Source of the DNA: Deltaproteobacteria bacterium
Lineage (GTDB): Bacteria > Myxococcota_A > Polyangia > Haliangiales > JADYYK01
Direction of reading: 5' to 3'
DNA: 64,000 nucleotides
Assembly: GCA_020853705.1 (NCBI GenBank)
Contig: JADYYK010000145.1
Location: forward strand, 1 to 64,000
The first letter of the stretch is position 1. Each line of letters opens with the position of its first letter. This document shows, one piece after another, positions 50,464 to 60,131 of this stretch. The notes below the pieces were generated by a model, which saw nothing but the letters and a program-made list of their open reading frames with translations, searched no databases and was not told the DNA's origin. The position numbers and the translations under genes were made by a program.

Positions 50464-52521
50464 ATGACTCCCCTCGCGCGGATTGGCCTGCTGCTGGGCG
50501 GCCTCGGCCTCATGACCCTGGCGGGCTGTGGTGATGATGACGCCGGCGGCGGCGGCGACGCTGGCGACCCCGCGGTGGATGGCTCGATGCAGCCGCGCCC
50601 CGACGGTGGCCCGCCGGCCACCGGGGTGCGCGTACACCTCGAGCGCAACGGCGCCGCCACCACCACGCTGGCCGCCTTCGGTGTGCCGGTGCCGCCTGGC
50701 GCGCTGGCCAGCATGGCCGAGGTCCGCCTCAGTGTGGGCGGCAACGCCATCGCAGGCGCCACCGCGACCCAGACCCTGGCCGAGCACGGCCCCACCGGCG
50801 CGCCCACCGGGGTGCGCGCCTTCGTGGTCCAGCTGCCCATCAGCGCGCTGGCCGGCGGCGCCATCGACATCGACATCGGCTTCGACGGCGGCGCCGGCAG
50901 CGCCCCCGCCGCCACGCGCCAGCCCTACACCATGGCCAGCGTCGCCGGCCCCGAGAACGTCGACACCGCGGTGCGCAGCATCCGCGCCGCCGGCGGTGGC
51001 CACGAGCTCTACGAGATGTCCACCGCGACGCGCACCCTGTTCACCGGGCGCGAGCCCGCCGCGCTGGCCAGCTTCCCGGCCGGCTACCTGGCCGAGACCG
51101 GCATCCTCGGCGCGCAGCGCACCGCCGCCGACGTCGCCGCGCAGCCGCGCCTCGCCGGCATGAAGTTCCTGTCCGACGCCCTGCTGCCGTTCGCGCGCTC
51201 GGCGATGTACCGCGATGGCTACCGGGTCAACCCCGACGCCGTGGTCGACCCGGTGGTCGAGTACGAGGGCTGGCTGTACGACCGCTGCGCCACCTTCCTG
51301 ACCGTGCATGTGCACACCGGCGACGCCGAGGCCTACCGCCACGCGCTGCGCAGCTGCTCGTACTACGCGTCGAAGATCAACCTGACCGGCGCCGACGCCG
51401 GGATCTTCAGCGGCAAGCCCGACCCCGACACCAAGTACTCGCACCTGCGCGGCCTGTACGCCTACTACGCGCTGACCGGCGACGACAGCGCGCTGGCCGC
51501 CGGCACCGCCATCGCGAACCTGTGGCTGAACGACGCCACCTTCGCGGTGCCCTATGCGCAGGGCCGCCTGCGCGGGATCGATCGCCTGTGGACCGAGCGC
51601 CTGCTCGGCACCGCGTTCGAGGGCCTGTACTACGGCCACCGCCTGACCGGCGAGACGCGCTACCTGACCGCGTTCCAGGCCATGCTGACCACCGCGCACA
51701 CGCACATCACGACCACCGATCAGGCCGCGCTGATGACCATGACCGGCAACGCCTTCCCGCCGCAGAACTGCTTCATCCACAACGCCGCCCAGCACGCCGA
51801 GGGCGACACCACCGAGCCGTGGTGCTCGGGCTGGATGAGCGAGCTCACCCTCGACGCGCTGCTGGCCTACCAGGCCCAGACCGACGACCCGCGCGTCGAT
51901 GAGATCTTCATCCGGCTGGCGCGCTTCCTGCGCGACGTCGGCTCGTCATACTTCACGTCCGACATCCTGCCCGACAGCTTCCTGGCACCCTCGGCGTGCT
52001 ACCGCGCCAGTGACGGGGACAACGCGCGACGTCTGGTGCCGCTGTACGGCGCCGGCCTCGCGGTGGGCGGCGCGCGCATGACCTATGGCGACTACAGCGA
52101 CTACGAGCACTGCACCGACGCCACCGCGCTGACCGCGGCGGCGCTGCGCGGGCTGCGCCGGCAGGGCAAGTTCGACGCCGGCCCCGCCATCGGGCCGTTC
52201 GCGACCGAGGGCGCGTCGCTGCTGGCGCTGCACCATGAGCTCAGCGCGTGTGCCCAGCGCACCTTCGCGGAGTGGACCCGCCTCAAGCGCGCGCCGTCGA
52301 GCTGGACCAGCGCCGAGCTCGCGGCCGGCGCGGCCAACCCGGCCGCCTTCATCACGGCCAACAAGATCGGCTGGCCGGTCCGCCCGAGCACCCCGCAGCG
52401 CAAGCTGTCGTGGTGGTTCAACATGTCGATGCTCGACTTCGCGCTGCTCGACGAGGCCGCCGCGGACGTCACCTCGCTGAACCCGGGTCGCGTGCAACCT
52501 GCTGGAATGACTTGTAACTGA
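50464..52521 (+). CDS. large hypothetical lipoprotein, possible alpha/alpha-barrel fold, 685 aa
   Basis: The signal peptide ends in MTLAGC, followed by an Asp/Gly-rich stalk. Residues 50-140 look like a beta-sandwich. From about 200 to 640 the sequence has regularly spaced helices with aromatic/His motifs (YEGWLYDRCATFLTVHVH, YSHLRGLYAYYALTGD, WTERLLGTAFEGLYYGHRLTGETRYL, EPWCSGWMSELTLDALLAYQ). This is the pattern of six-hairpin (alpha/alpha toroid) glycosidase or lyase-like proteins. No family is certain and the catalytic acids cannot be assigned. It sits at the cell surface, and a polysaccharide-active role is an inference from the fold pattern. The ATG at 50464 begins the signal peptide. 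It diverges from a Cys-rich lipoprotein. Confidence 0.7.
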   Translation: MTPLARIGLLLGGLGLMTLAGCGDDDAGGGGDAGDPAVDGSMQPRPDGGPPATGVRVHLERNGAATTTLAAFGVPVPPGALASMAEVRLSVGGNAIAGATATQTLAEHGPTGAPTGVRAFVVQLPISALAGGAIDIDIGFDGGAGSAPAATRQPYTMASVAGPENVDTAVRSIRAAGGGHELYEMSTATRTLFTGREPAALASFPAGYLAETGILGAQRTAADVAAQPRLAGMKFLSDALLPFARSAMYRDGYRVNPDAVVDPVVEYEGWLYDRCATFLTVHVHTGDAEAYRHALRSCSYYASKINLTGADAGIFSGKPDPDTKYSHLRGLYAYYALTGDDSALAAGTAIANLWLNDATFAVPYAQGRLRGIDRLWTERLLGTAFEGLYYGHRLTGETRYLTAFQAMLTTAHTHITTTDQAALMTMTGNAFPPQNCFIHNAAQHAEGDTTEPWCSGWMSELTLDALLAYQAQTDDPRVDEIFIRLARFLRDVGSSYFTSDILPDSFLAPSACYRASDGDNARRLVPLYGAGLAVGGARMTYGDYSDYEHCTDATALTAAALRGLRRQGKFDAGPAIGPFATEGASLLALHHELSACAQRTFAEWTRLKRAPSSWTSAELAAGAANPAAFITANKIGWPVRPSTPQRKLSWWFNMSMLDFALLDEAAADVTSLNPGRVQPAGMTCN

Positions 52522-52579
52522 CGGGGCGCGTCAGTGGGCGCCGAAATCTTCGACATCAACTCGAAACATGGCTGACTCA

Positions 52580-52598
52580 CCGTCGCAACAAACGACGG
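52580..52598 (+). promoter_or_regulatory. hairpin overlapping the amtB ribosome-binding site
   Basis: 6-nt arms (ccgtcg / cgacgg) flank a 7-nt loop, and the right arm shares two bases with the GGAGG site (52597-52601) that precedes the TTG start at 52609. Folding could limit translation of the ammonium transporter. Confidence 0.3.
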
Positions 52599-52608
52599 AG
52601 GTCCCGCC

Positions 52609-53847
<1,239 letters not shown>

Positions 53848-53852
53848 GCCGG

Positions 53853-54728
53853 CTAGAAGACGACCGTCTTGTTGTCATAGACCAGCACCCGATCCTCCAG
53901 GTGCAGTCGCACCGCCCGCCCCAGCACCCGGCGCTCGAGGTCCCTGCCCTCGCGGATCATGTGGTCGATCTCGTCGGCGTGGCTGATGCGCACCACGTCC
54001 TGTTCGATGATGGGGCCGGCGTCGAGGTCGGCCGTCACGTAGTGCGCGGTGGCGCCGATCAGCTTGACGCCGCGCTCCCAGGCGCGGTGGTAGGGCCGCT
54101 CGCCGACGAAGGCGGGCAGAAAGCCGTGGTGGATGTTGATCACCGGGCGCGCCAGCGCCTCCAGGAACGGCGCCGACAGCACCTGCATGTAGCGCGCGAG
54201 CACCACCAGGTCGAGCTGGTGCTCGCGCAGCAGGGCCAGCAGCGCCGGCTCCTGCGCCGGCTTGGTCGCGGCGCTCACCGGCAGGTGGTGGAACGGCAGG
54301 CCGAAGCTGCGCGCGACCTCGCCCGCGACCTCGTGGTTGGAGATCACGCAGGCGATGCCGGTGGCGAGCTCGCCGGCGCGCTGGCGCAGGATGAGGTCGT
54401 ACAGGCAGTGATCCTGGCGCGACACCAGGACGGCGGTGCGCTGGGTGACGCGGCTGCGCCGGATGCGCAGGGTCATGCCGAGCTCCGCGCAGCGCGCGGC
54501 GACCAGGGCGTCGAGCGCGGCGTCGTCCACGCTGACGCCGGCCAGGTCGGCCTGCACGCGCTGGAAGAAGCGGCCGGCCTGGCGATCCAGGTGCTGATCG
54601 GCGTGCACGATGTTGGCCCCGACGTCGTACAGGAGCTGCGCCAGCGCCGCGACCAGGCCGCGCCGGTCGGGGGCGGACACCAGCAGCGTGATGTGATCGG
54701 CGGGCGCGGCAGGCGCGGCGCCCGTCAC
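53853..54728 (-). CDS. purU: formyltetrahydrofolate deformylase PurU
   Basis: The 291-residue protein has an N-terminal ACT domain (about 12-90: ITLLVSAPDRRGLVAALAQLL, IVHADQHLD) and a C-terminal formyltransferase-fold hydrolase. Catalytic residues are present: Asn198 and His200 in NIHH, and Asp236 in LDAGPIIEQDV. The loop reads HHGFLPAF where most relatives have HHSFLPAF. It hydrolyses 10-formyl-THF to formate and THF, supplying formate for purine synthesis and balancing one-carbon units; the ACT domain probably senses Met or Gly. Its GTG start overlaps the rhomboid gene's stop (GTGA), so the two are translationally coupled although unrelated in function. It is cytoplasmic. Confidence 0.95.
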   Translation of the reverse strand: MTGAAPAAPADHITLLVSAPDRRGLVAALAQLLYDVGANIVHADQHLDRQAGRFFQRVQADLAGVSVDDAALDALVAARCAELGMTLRIRRSRVTQRTAVLVSRQDHCLYDLILRQRAGELATGIACVISNHEVAGEVARSFGLPFHHLPVSAATKPAQEPALLALLREHQLDLVVLARYMQVLSAPFLEALARPVINIHHGFLPAFVGERPYHRAWERGVKLIGATAHYVTADLDAGPIIEQDVVRISHADEIDHMIREGRDLERRVLGRAVRLHLEDRVLVYDNKTVVF

Positions 54729-55951
54729 TTGCTGGCCTGCTTCATCTGCTCCAGCAAGCTCTGCGACTGGTCGAGCTTGGCCTTGGCCGCGGTCATGGCC
54801 TCGAGGTCGCCGCGCAGCCCCTTGACCAGCAGCTCCAGCCACTCGCGTCGCACCACCACATATTGCTTGCCCAGCGCCGCCAGGCGAGAGGCCACGGGGT
54901 TCTCGCCCTTCAGGTTGGCGACCTTGACCTCCATGGCGCGCCAGCCCGGCAGGATCTCGCTCTCGATGGTGGTGGCGACCTGCTCGCCGCTGAGCTCGCC
55001 GGCCTGCATGCGACCGACCTCGGTCTGGAACCGGGTCAGGAGCTTGGGCTCGTCGGCGAAGGCGCTCTGGAACTCGTTGCCGAAGCCGGTCTTGCCGGGC
55101 AGCGCGAAGGCGCCCGCGGCCGCCAGCACGGCGACCAGCCCGAAGCTGGCCAGCGCACGCTTGCCGCGCAGGTGCAGCCCGGCGGCGTCGATGGGACGCG
55201 CCAGGATGAGGCCAGCCAGGAAGCCGCCGGCCAGGCCGCCGAAGTGCGCCGCGTGATCGATGTTGGCGATGCGCGCGCTGCCCACCACGTTGATGACCAG
55301 GAAGAAGCCGCCCGAGCGCATCAGGCGCTTGACCACGGCGTCGGGGATCGACCCGCGCGCGCGCACCAGGAAGCCGAACATGGCGCCGAACAGGCCGAAG
55401 ATGGCGCCCGACGCGCCGACCGAGACACGGTCGCCGATGAACATCGCGCTGGCGATGCTGCCGGCCAGGCCCGCCGCCAGGTAGGCGCCCAGGAAGCCAG
55501 CCGGCCCGGTCAGCCGCTCCATGAAGCGACCGATGTCGATGAGCACCAGCATGTTGAGCGCGATGTGCAGGATCCCCGCGTGCAGGAACATCGCGGAGGC
55601 CAGGCGCCAGGGCTCGCCGTGCGTGGTCATGGGGCCGAAGTTGCCGCCCCACCTGACCAGGTCGATGACCCTGGGCTCCAGGGCGTCGACGCCCGAGGCC
55701 AGCATGATGGCGAACACCGCGACGTTGGCGACCACGATGAGCCAGGTCACCCAGACCAGCGGGGTCTGCTGGCGCAGCAGCTGGTTGAAGTCGGCCATCG
55801 CGCTGCTGGCGGCGGCGGGGCCGCGGGCCAGCACGCCGGGGATCGGCGCCGCGGGCGTCGGCCCAGGCGCGAACACCCCCGGGATGGGCGCCGGCCCTGG
55901 AGGTGGCGGCGCGTCAGGTGGTGGCGGCGCGTCGGGGGGCTGGTCGCTCAT
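54725..55951 (-). CDS. rhomboid family intramembrane serine protease
   Basis: The protein has 408 residues from the ATG at 55951; ATG 55963 or TTG 55987 are possible. A Pro/Ala-rich cytoplasmic head (1-50) precedes six transmembrane helices (about 64-255). Rhomboid motifs are His129 and Asn133 (HIALN), GASG with nucleophile Ser181, and His236 in DHAAHFGGLAGG, so the catalytic dyad is complete. The C-terminal 150 residues are a soluble helical domain (LTRFQTEVGRMQAGELSG, MTAAKAKLDQSQSLLEQMKQ) that may recruit substrate or oligomerise. It cleaves transmembrane helices of unknown targets in the inner membrane. It is coupled to purU by a 4-nt overlap and diverges from the alpha/beta hydrolase. 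Confidence 0.92.
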   Translation of the reverse strand: MSDQPPDAPPPPDAPPPPGPAPIPGVFAPGPTPAAPIPGVLARGPAAASSAMADFNQLLRQQTPLVWVTWLIVVANVAVFAIMLASGVDALEPRVIDLVRWGGNFGPMTTHGEPWRLASAMFLHAGILHIALNMLVLIDIGRFMERLTGPAGFLGAYLAAGLAGSIASAMFIGDRVSVGASGAIFGLFGAMFGFLVRARGSIPDAVVKRLMRSGGFFLVINVVGSARIANIDHAAHFGGLAGGFLAGLILARPIDAAGLHLRGKRALASFGLVAVLAAAGAFALPGKTGFGNEFQSAFADEPKLLTRFQTEVGRMQAGELSGEQVATTIESEILPGWRAMEVKVANLKGENPVASRLAALGKQYVVVRREWLELLVKGLRGDLEAMTAAKAKLDQSQSLLEQMKQASK

Positions 55952-56000
55952 CGCGAGCAGCATCTCGCGAGGGGCGGACGTGCGCAACGGCTGGATGCGG

Positions 56001-56006
56001 TAGGAT
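56001..56006 (+). promoter_or_regulatory. candidate -10 element (leaderless) for the alpha/beta hydrolase gene
   Basis: TAGGAT ends 7 nt before the ATG at 56014. The block TAGGATGCCCGGCATG is nearly the same as the one before the 92-aa gene (TAGGATGCCGGCATG, minus strand at 3656-3670). No Shine-Dalgarno sequence fits. Confidence 0.4.
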
Positions 56007-56013
56007 GCCCGGC

Positions 56014-57537
56014 ATGAAGACCGTGGCGCGGTGGGCGAGCCTCCTTGTGCTGGCGAGTGGGCTGGTCGCGGTGGGGTGCAAGAAGAAGGCGGACAAGCCG
56101 GTCGGGACGGCGTCGCCCTCGGCCAGCGCGAGTCCCAGCGCGGCGAGTGTCGATGCGGGCGCGGCCGCCAGCGAGCGCTGGGCCGGCAAGGTCGCCCTGC
56201 CCGGTGGGGACAAGCTGGAGTTCGAGGTCCGCTTCCGCGCCGAGACGCCGCCGCGCGCCAAGATCGCCATCCCGTCGCAAGGCCTGCCGCCGACCGACCT
56301 GACCGACGTCGAGTACGGCGAGGTCATCGCGTTCACCCTGCAGCAACCCGGCGTCAAGCCCGAGGCGCTGCCGCGCTTCAGCGCCAGGCGCGCCGCCGAC
56401 GGCAAGACCGCGGAGGGCACGCTGAGGCAGAACGGCCTGGACATGGAGCTGACGCTGCGGCGACTCGCGGAGGGCGAGACGCTCGAGAAGCCCAAGCGTC
56501 CGCAGACACCGGCGCCGCCGTTCCCCTACGACGAGCGGCCAGCCAGCATCAAGGCCGGCGACGGCGTCACCCTGGCGGGCACCTTGACGGTGCCCCGCGA
56601 GGGCGGCCCACACCCGGCGCTGCTGCTGATCACCGGCACCGGCGCCCAGGATCGTGACGAGACCGTGTTCGAGCACAAGCCGTTCGGGGTGCTGGCCGAT
56701 CACCTGACCCGGGCTGGCTTCGCGGTGCTCCGCCTCGACGATCGCGGCATCGGTGGCTCGGGCGGCGACACCGGCGCCAGCGATCACGAGGTCCGCATCA
56801 CCGACAACCTGGCGGCGCTGGCGTGGCTGGCCGCGCAGCCGGGCATCGACCCGGCGCGCCTCGGCCTCATCGGCCACAGCGAGGGCGGCACGGTGGCGCC
56901 GATGATCACGGTGCGCGCCGCGGCCGGCAAGGGGCCCAAGGTGGCCTTCCTGGTGCTGCTGGCCGGCACCGGCCTGCCCGGGGTCGAGGTCATGCGCAGC
57001 CAGATGGAGCTCCTGACCAAGGCCCAGGGCGCGCCGCCCGAGGTGCTGGCGCGCGTGATGGCGGGCCAGAAGCGGCTGCTCGACGCCGTGATGGCCAAGG
57101 CCGATGTGGCGACGCTGAGGGCCGCCGTGGTCAAGCAGGTCGACGAGGCGCTGGCCGATGCGCCCGGCATCAGCGAGGCGCAGAAGCAGCAGATGATCGA
57201 GGGCGCCATGGCCTCCCTGAGCTCGTCGGCGGCGCAGGCCTTCATCCGGTCGGAGCCGCAGGTCGCGCTGGCCAAGGTGACCGTCCCGGTGCTGGCGCTG
57301 GGCGGCTCGCTGGATCTGCAGGTGCCGGCGCAGGCCAACCTGGACGCCATCAAGGCGGCGCTGGCCAAGGCCAAGAACGCCGATGTCACCACCGAGGTGC
57401 TGCCCGGGCTGAACCACCTGTTCCAGCCCGCCAAGGTCGGCGTGGTCGAGGAGTACGGCGAGATCGAGACCACGTTCGATCCGGCCGCGCTGGACAAGGT
57501 GACCAGCTGGCTGAAGTCGCACGCCGGCGTGAAGTAG
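56014..57537 (+). CDS. alpha/beta-hydrolase lipoprotein
   Basis: The protein has 507 residues. The signal peptide ends in LVAVGC, so the protein is lipid-anchored. Residues 55-160 form a beta-rich N-terminal domain that precedes many bacterial dienelactone/dipeptidyl-type hydrolases. The hydrolase part spans 175-505, with an oxyanion region LLLITGTGAQDRDE, LRLDDRGIGGSGG, the nucleophile elbow GHSEGG (Ser289), a late Asp in LGGSLDLQVP and His in LPGLNHLFQ, so the triad is complete. A helical lid (about 325-420) covers the active site. The substrate is unknown; an esterase or peptidase acting in the periplasm or on the surface is likely. The ATG at 56014 is favoured over 56005 by the TAGGAT spacing. 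It diverges from the rhomboid gene. Confidence 0.9.
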   Translation: MKTVARWASLLVLASGLVAVGCKKKADKPVGTASPSASASPSAASVDAGAAASERWAGKVALPGGDKLEFEVRFRAETPPRAKIAIPSQGLPPTDLTDVEYGEVIAFTLQQPGVKPEALPRFSARRAADGKTAEGTLRQNGLDMELTLRRLAEGETLEKPKRPQTPAPPFPYDERPASIKAGDGVTLAGTLTVPREGGPHPALLLITGTGAQDRDETVFEHKPFGVLADHLTRAGFAVLRLDDRGIGGSGGDTGASDHEVRITDNLAALAWLAAQPGIDPARLGLIGHSEGGTVAPMITVRAAAGKGPKVAFLVLLAGTGLPGVEVMRSQMELLTKAQGAPPEVLARVMAGQKRLLDAVMAKADVATLRAAVVKQVDEALADAPGISEAQKQQMIEGAMASLSSSAAQAFIRSEPQVALAKVTVPVLALGGSLDLQVPAQANLDAIKAALAKAKNADVTTEVLPGLNHLFQPAKVGVVEEYGEIETTFDPAALDKVTSWLKSHAGVK

Positions 57538-57600
57538 CCGTCGGCCACCGGATCCACCAGCGCGAGCCAAGAAGACCCGAGCCAGCGAGACCAAGACGAG

Positions 57601-59073
57601 ATGAGTCCGAGAGCGAAAGGGCGCGGTCGTGGGCGCGGGGGCGTGGTGACCGAGGCCGAGGCGGCCGGCGCCGAGGCGGACGTCGGCGCAGCCCCGGCCA
57701 GCGCGCCCGAGGCCGGGCCGGTGGCGAGGCGGGACCGGCTGCTCCGGCGCGCCGGCTGGGTCGTGCTGGCGGTGGCCGCGCTGGTCTACACCTACCGGCT
57801 GGGCGATCCGCCCTCGAGCTACCGCGCCGTGGGCGCGCCGCCGGTCTATGTGCACGACGAGTGCTACCAGGCCTTCACCGCGAACCGCTATGTGCGCGGC
57901 GACCGCTCGGCGTGGGACCCGCGCGCCGGGCGCGAGAAGGCCGAGCTGTTCGACAAGCGCGACATGACCGAGAACACCACCTACGAGTGGATCCACCCGC
58001 CGCTGGCCAAGCTGGTGATGGCCGCGGGCATCGGCATGTTCGGCTTCGAGCCCTTCGCCTATCGCATCGGCGGCGTGCTGATGGCGCTCTTGGCCATGTT
58101 CGCGGTGTGGCGCCTCGGGCTGCGCATGGCGGGGCCGGCCTACGCGCTGCTGGCGCTGGGCATCCTGGCCGTCGACGGCATGGTCTTCAGCATGGCGCGC
58201 GTGGCCATGAACGACATCTATGTGACCGGGTTCTCCGCCTGCGTGCTGCTGGTGGTGTATCGCTTCTGGACCGACGACAAGCATCGCGCGCGCTGGCTGT
58301 ACCTGGCGGGCGCGCTGGTCGGCCTGGCGCTGGCCAGCAAGTGGAACGCCATGCCGATGTGGCTGGGCGTCATCGTGCTCAGCGCGGGCAAGATCGCCTG
58401 GGACGCCCGCCAGCGCGTGCTGCGCGGCAAGGCGCTGGCCTTCCACGGCGTGGCCTGGGTGGTCGGCCTGCTGGCGCTGCCGCTGGCGGTGTACATGATG
58501 AGCTTCATCCCGTACTTCGCCAACGGCTACAGCTGGCACGACTTCGTCGTCCTCAACAAGGAGATCATCCACTACAACCGCACCCTGCGCGCGACCCACT
58601 CGCGCAGCTCGGTCTGGTACACCTGGCCGCTGGTGACGCGCCCGGTGTGGATGTTCCTGCACAACGACGGCAACACCTCGCGCGTGATCTACGCCATGGG
58701 CTCGCCCGCGCTGTGGTGGCTGTTCCTGCCCGCGCTGGCCTGGACCGCGGTGCGCTGGGTGCGCGAGCGGCTGCCCGCCGACGGCGTCATCCTGGTCGGC
58801 TTCTGCGCCTTCTGGCTGCCCTGGGCCTTCATCGGCCGCGTCACCTTCATGCAGTACCTCCTGCCGGCGGTGCCGTTCGGCGCGCTGGCGGTGGCGCGGC
58901 TGGTCACCGACGCGGCGACCGCGCTGGGCAAGCGCGGACGCTGGGTGCCGCTGGGCTATGCCGGCGTGTGCGTGGCGCTGTTCGTGTGGTTCTACCCGAT
59001 CTGGACCGGGCTCCCGGTGGCCAAGTCGGCGCTGGCGGGCTCGCGCTGGTTCTGGTTCGCCAGCTGGCGATGA
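57601..59073 (+). CDS. protein O-mannosyltransferase (PMT, GT39 family)
   Basis: The protein has 490 residues. A basic, Ala-rich head (1-45) precedes about ten transmembrane helices. The first periplasmic loop carries HDE (His85, Asp86, Glu87), the catalytic acid pair of GT39/GT-C enzymes, and the stretch NTTYEWIHPPLAKLVMAAGI is strongly PMT-like (the PPLAK box). The C-terminal part matches the four-TM module with VTRPVWMF and WGSPALWW-like AMGSPALWW. Such enzymes transfer mannose from polyprenyl-phosphate-mannose to Ser/Thr of exported proteins. Neighbouring genes encode several Ser/Thr-rich exported proteins that are plausible acceptors. It sits in the inner membrane. It converges on the PhyH-like gene across a repeated intergenic segment. 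Confidence 0.9.
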   Translation: MSPRAKGRGRGRGGVVTEAEAAGAEADVGAAPASAPEAGPVARRDRLLRRAGWVVLAVAALVYTYRLGDPPSSYRAVGAPPVYVHDECYQAFTANRYVRGDRSAWDPRAGREKAELFDKRDMTENTTYEWIHPPLAKLVMAAGIGMFGFEPFAYRIGGVLMALLAMFAVWRLGLRMAGPAYALLALGILAVDGMVFSMARVAMNDIYVTGFSACVLLVVYRFWTDDKHRARWLYLAGALVGLALASKWNAMPMWLGVIVLSAGKIAWDARQRVLRGKALAFHGVAWVVGLLALPLAVYMMSFIPYFANGYSWHDFVVLNKEIIHYNRTLRATHSRSSVWYTWPLVTRPVWMFLHNDGNTSRVIYAMGSPALWWLFLPALAWTAVRWVRERLPADGVILVGFCAFWLPWAFIGRVTFMQYLLPAVPFGALAVARLVTDAATALGKRGRWVPLGYAGVCVALFVWFYPIWTGLPVAKSALAGSRWFWFASWR

Positions 59074-59076
59074 GAT

Positions 59077-59158
59077 CCGGAGCCGGGGCAGCCTCGGGCG
59101 CTGCGCGCCTGGGGCGGAGCCGGAGCCGGGGCAGCCTCGGGCGCTGCGCGCCTGGGGC
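59077..59158. repeat. two 39-bp direct repeats in a convergent intergenic gap
   Basis: Copies at 59077-59115 and 59120-59158 are identical and start 43 nt apart. They are bracketed by an 8-bp inverted repeat, tgagatcc (59071-59078) and ggatctca (59160-59167), whose TGA triplets are the stop codons of the two convergent genes. Confidence 0.85.
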
Positions 59159-59164
59159 TGGATC

Positions 59165-60046
59165 TCACCAGGTCGGGTAGCGCGCCGCCAGCGCGGTGGC
59201 CAGCGCCAGCGCGGCGTCGCTGGTCGGGCGCATGTACTGGTAGCCCAGCACGGAGTCGGCGATCAGCGCCAGGCGGGCCGGCAAGGGCGGCGCCGGCAGC
59301 GCGGGCAGCGGCCGGGCCTGGTAGGGCGAGGGCGGCCGCACGAACTCGAAGCCCAGGCTGACCCTGGGACCGCGCGCCCGCGGGGACGAGCGCCCGCCCC
59401 AGTGCAAGAGCTCGTGGTTCCACAGCAGCGCCTCGCCGGGCCGCGCCGGCAGCGCGCGCACGTGCTGCAGCTCGGGCGGCTCGACCGCGCCGGCGTCGCC
59501 CGAGCCATGGAAGCGATCGCCATCGGGCGCCAGCACATAGATGCAGCCGTTGTCGGGCGTCGCGGGCGTCAGCGCCAGCCACAGCGTGACCGAACCCAGC
59601 CGCCCGTCGCGCCCCAGCGAGCCGGCCCGGTCCCGGTGCGGACGCCAGCCCGCGCCGCCCCCCGGCTCGACCCAGAACACCGTCAGCGCGGGCAGCTGCT
59701 GGAAGTCGTCGCCCAGCGCCGCCGCCAGCAGCGGCCGCGCCAGCGCGCCGAGCTGCCAGACCTCGTCATAGACCCAGCACAGCTCCAGCGGTAGCCCGCC
59801 CTGGCGCAGGCGACGCACCAGGCCGAGCAGCCGGGCCGCCTGCGCGCCCGCGATCAGCCGGCCCGCCACGTGGTAGCCGTCGCTGAGCAGATCGCCGAGC
59901 AGGCGGGTGCGGCGCGCGGCGCTCAGCGCCGGCGGCGCGGGCTCGCTGCGCCCAGCGGACAGGCCCTCGACCTGGAAGCCCGGCTCGCGCGCGCGCCAGA
60001 ACGCGGCATCGCCCGCCTGCACCACATCGACAGCAAGCGCTTGCAC
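59165..60046 (-). CDS. phytanoyl-CoA dioxygenase (PhyH)-like protein
   Basis: The protein has 293 residues. The centre shows the Fe(II)/2-oxoglutarate oxygenase pattern: FWVEPGGGAGWRPHRD with an HxD facial pair, LWLALTPATPDNGCIYVL, and later LLWNHELLHWGGRSSPRARGPR with the distal His and the 2-oxoglutarate-binding Arg. These are hallmarks of PhyH enzymes, which hydroxylate small molecules or lipids in the cytoplasm. The substrate is unknown. The start is GTG 60046, because TATGCT ends 6 nt upstream on the minus strand and the conserved part begins soon after; an open frame further upstream overlaps the divergent gene and lacks coding character. It is transcribed divergently from the small membrane protein gene. 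Confidence 0.8.
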   Translation of the reverse strand: MQALAVDVVQAGDAAFWRAREPGFQVEGLSAGRSEPAPPALSAARRTRLLGDLLSDGYHVAGRLIAGAQAARLLGLVRRLRQGGLPLELCWVYDEVWQLGALARPLLAAALGDDFQQLPALTVFWVEPGGGAGWRPHRDRAGSLGRDGRLGSVTLWLALTPATPDNGCIYVLAPDGDRFHGSGDAGAVEPPELQHVRALPARPGEALLWNHELLHWGGRSSPRARGPRVSLGFEFVRPPSPYQARPLPALPAPPLPARLALIADSVLGYQYMRPTSDAALALATALAARYPTW

Positions 60047-60052
60047 AGGGAG

Positions 60053-60058
60053 AGCATA
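60053..60058 (-). promoter_or_regulatory. candidate -10 element for the PhyH-like gene
   Basis: TATGCT on the minus strand ends 6 nt before the GTG start at 60046. The rightward promoter at 60074-60102 lies directly behind it, so the two overlap back to back. Confidence 0.4.
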
Positions 60059-60073
60059 CCCGGCACGCCCCTG

Positions 60074-60102
60074 TTGTGTACGACCCGGCGCGAGGTTACC
60101 CT
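60074..60102 (+). promoter_or_regulatory. candidate sigma70-type promoter of the small membrane protein gene
   Basis: TTGTGT (60074-60079) and TACCCT (60097-60102) are 17 nt apart. Unlike the leaderless cases, it leaves a leader of about 20 nt containing GGGGAG before the ATG at 60132. Confidence 0.4.
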
Positions 60103-60131
60103 GCTGCCAGACTTTTTCTGGGGAGATGGCG

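Noticed and set aside
50308..51795. N-terminal extension of the 245-aa lipoprotein by a further 496 codons
   Set aside because: The extension is antisense to the 685-aa lipoprotein gene, and a complete lipoprotein signal peptide begins at 50307.
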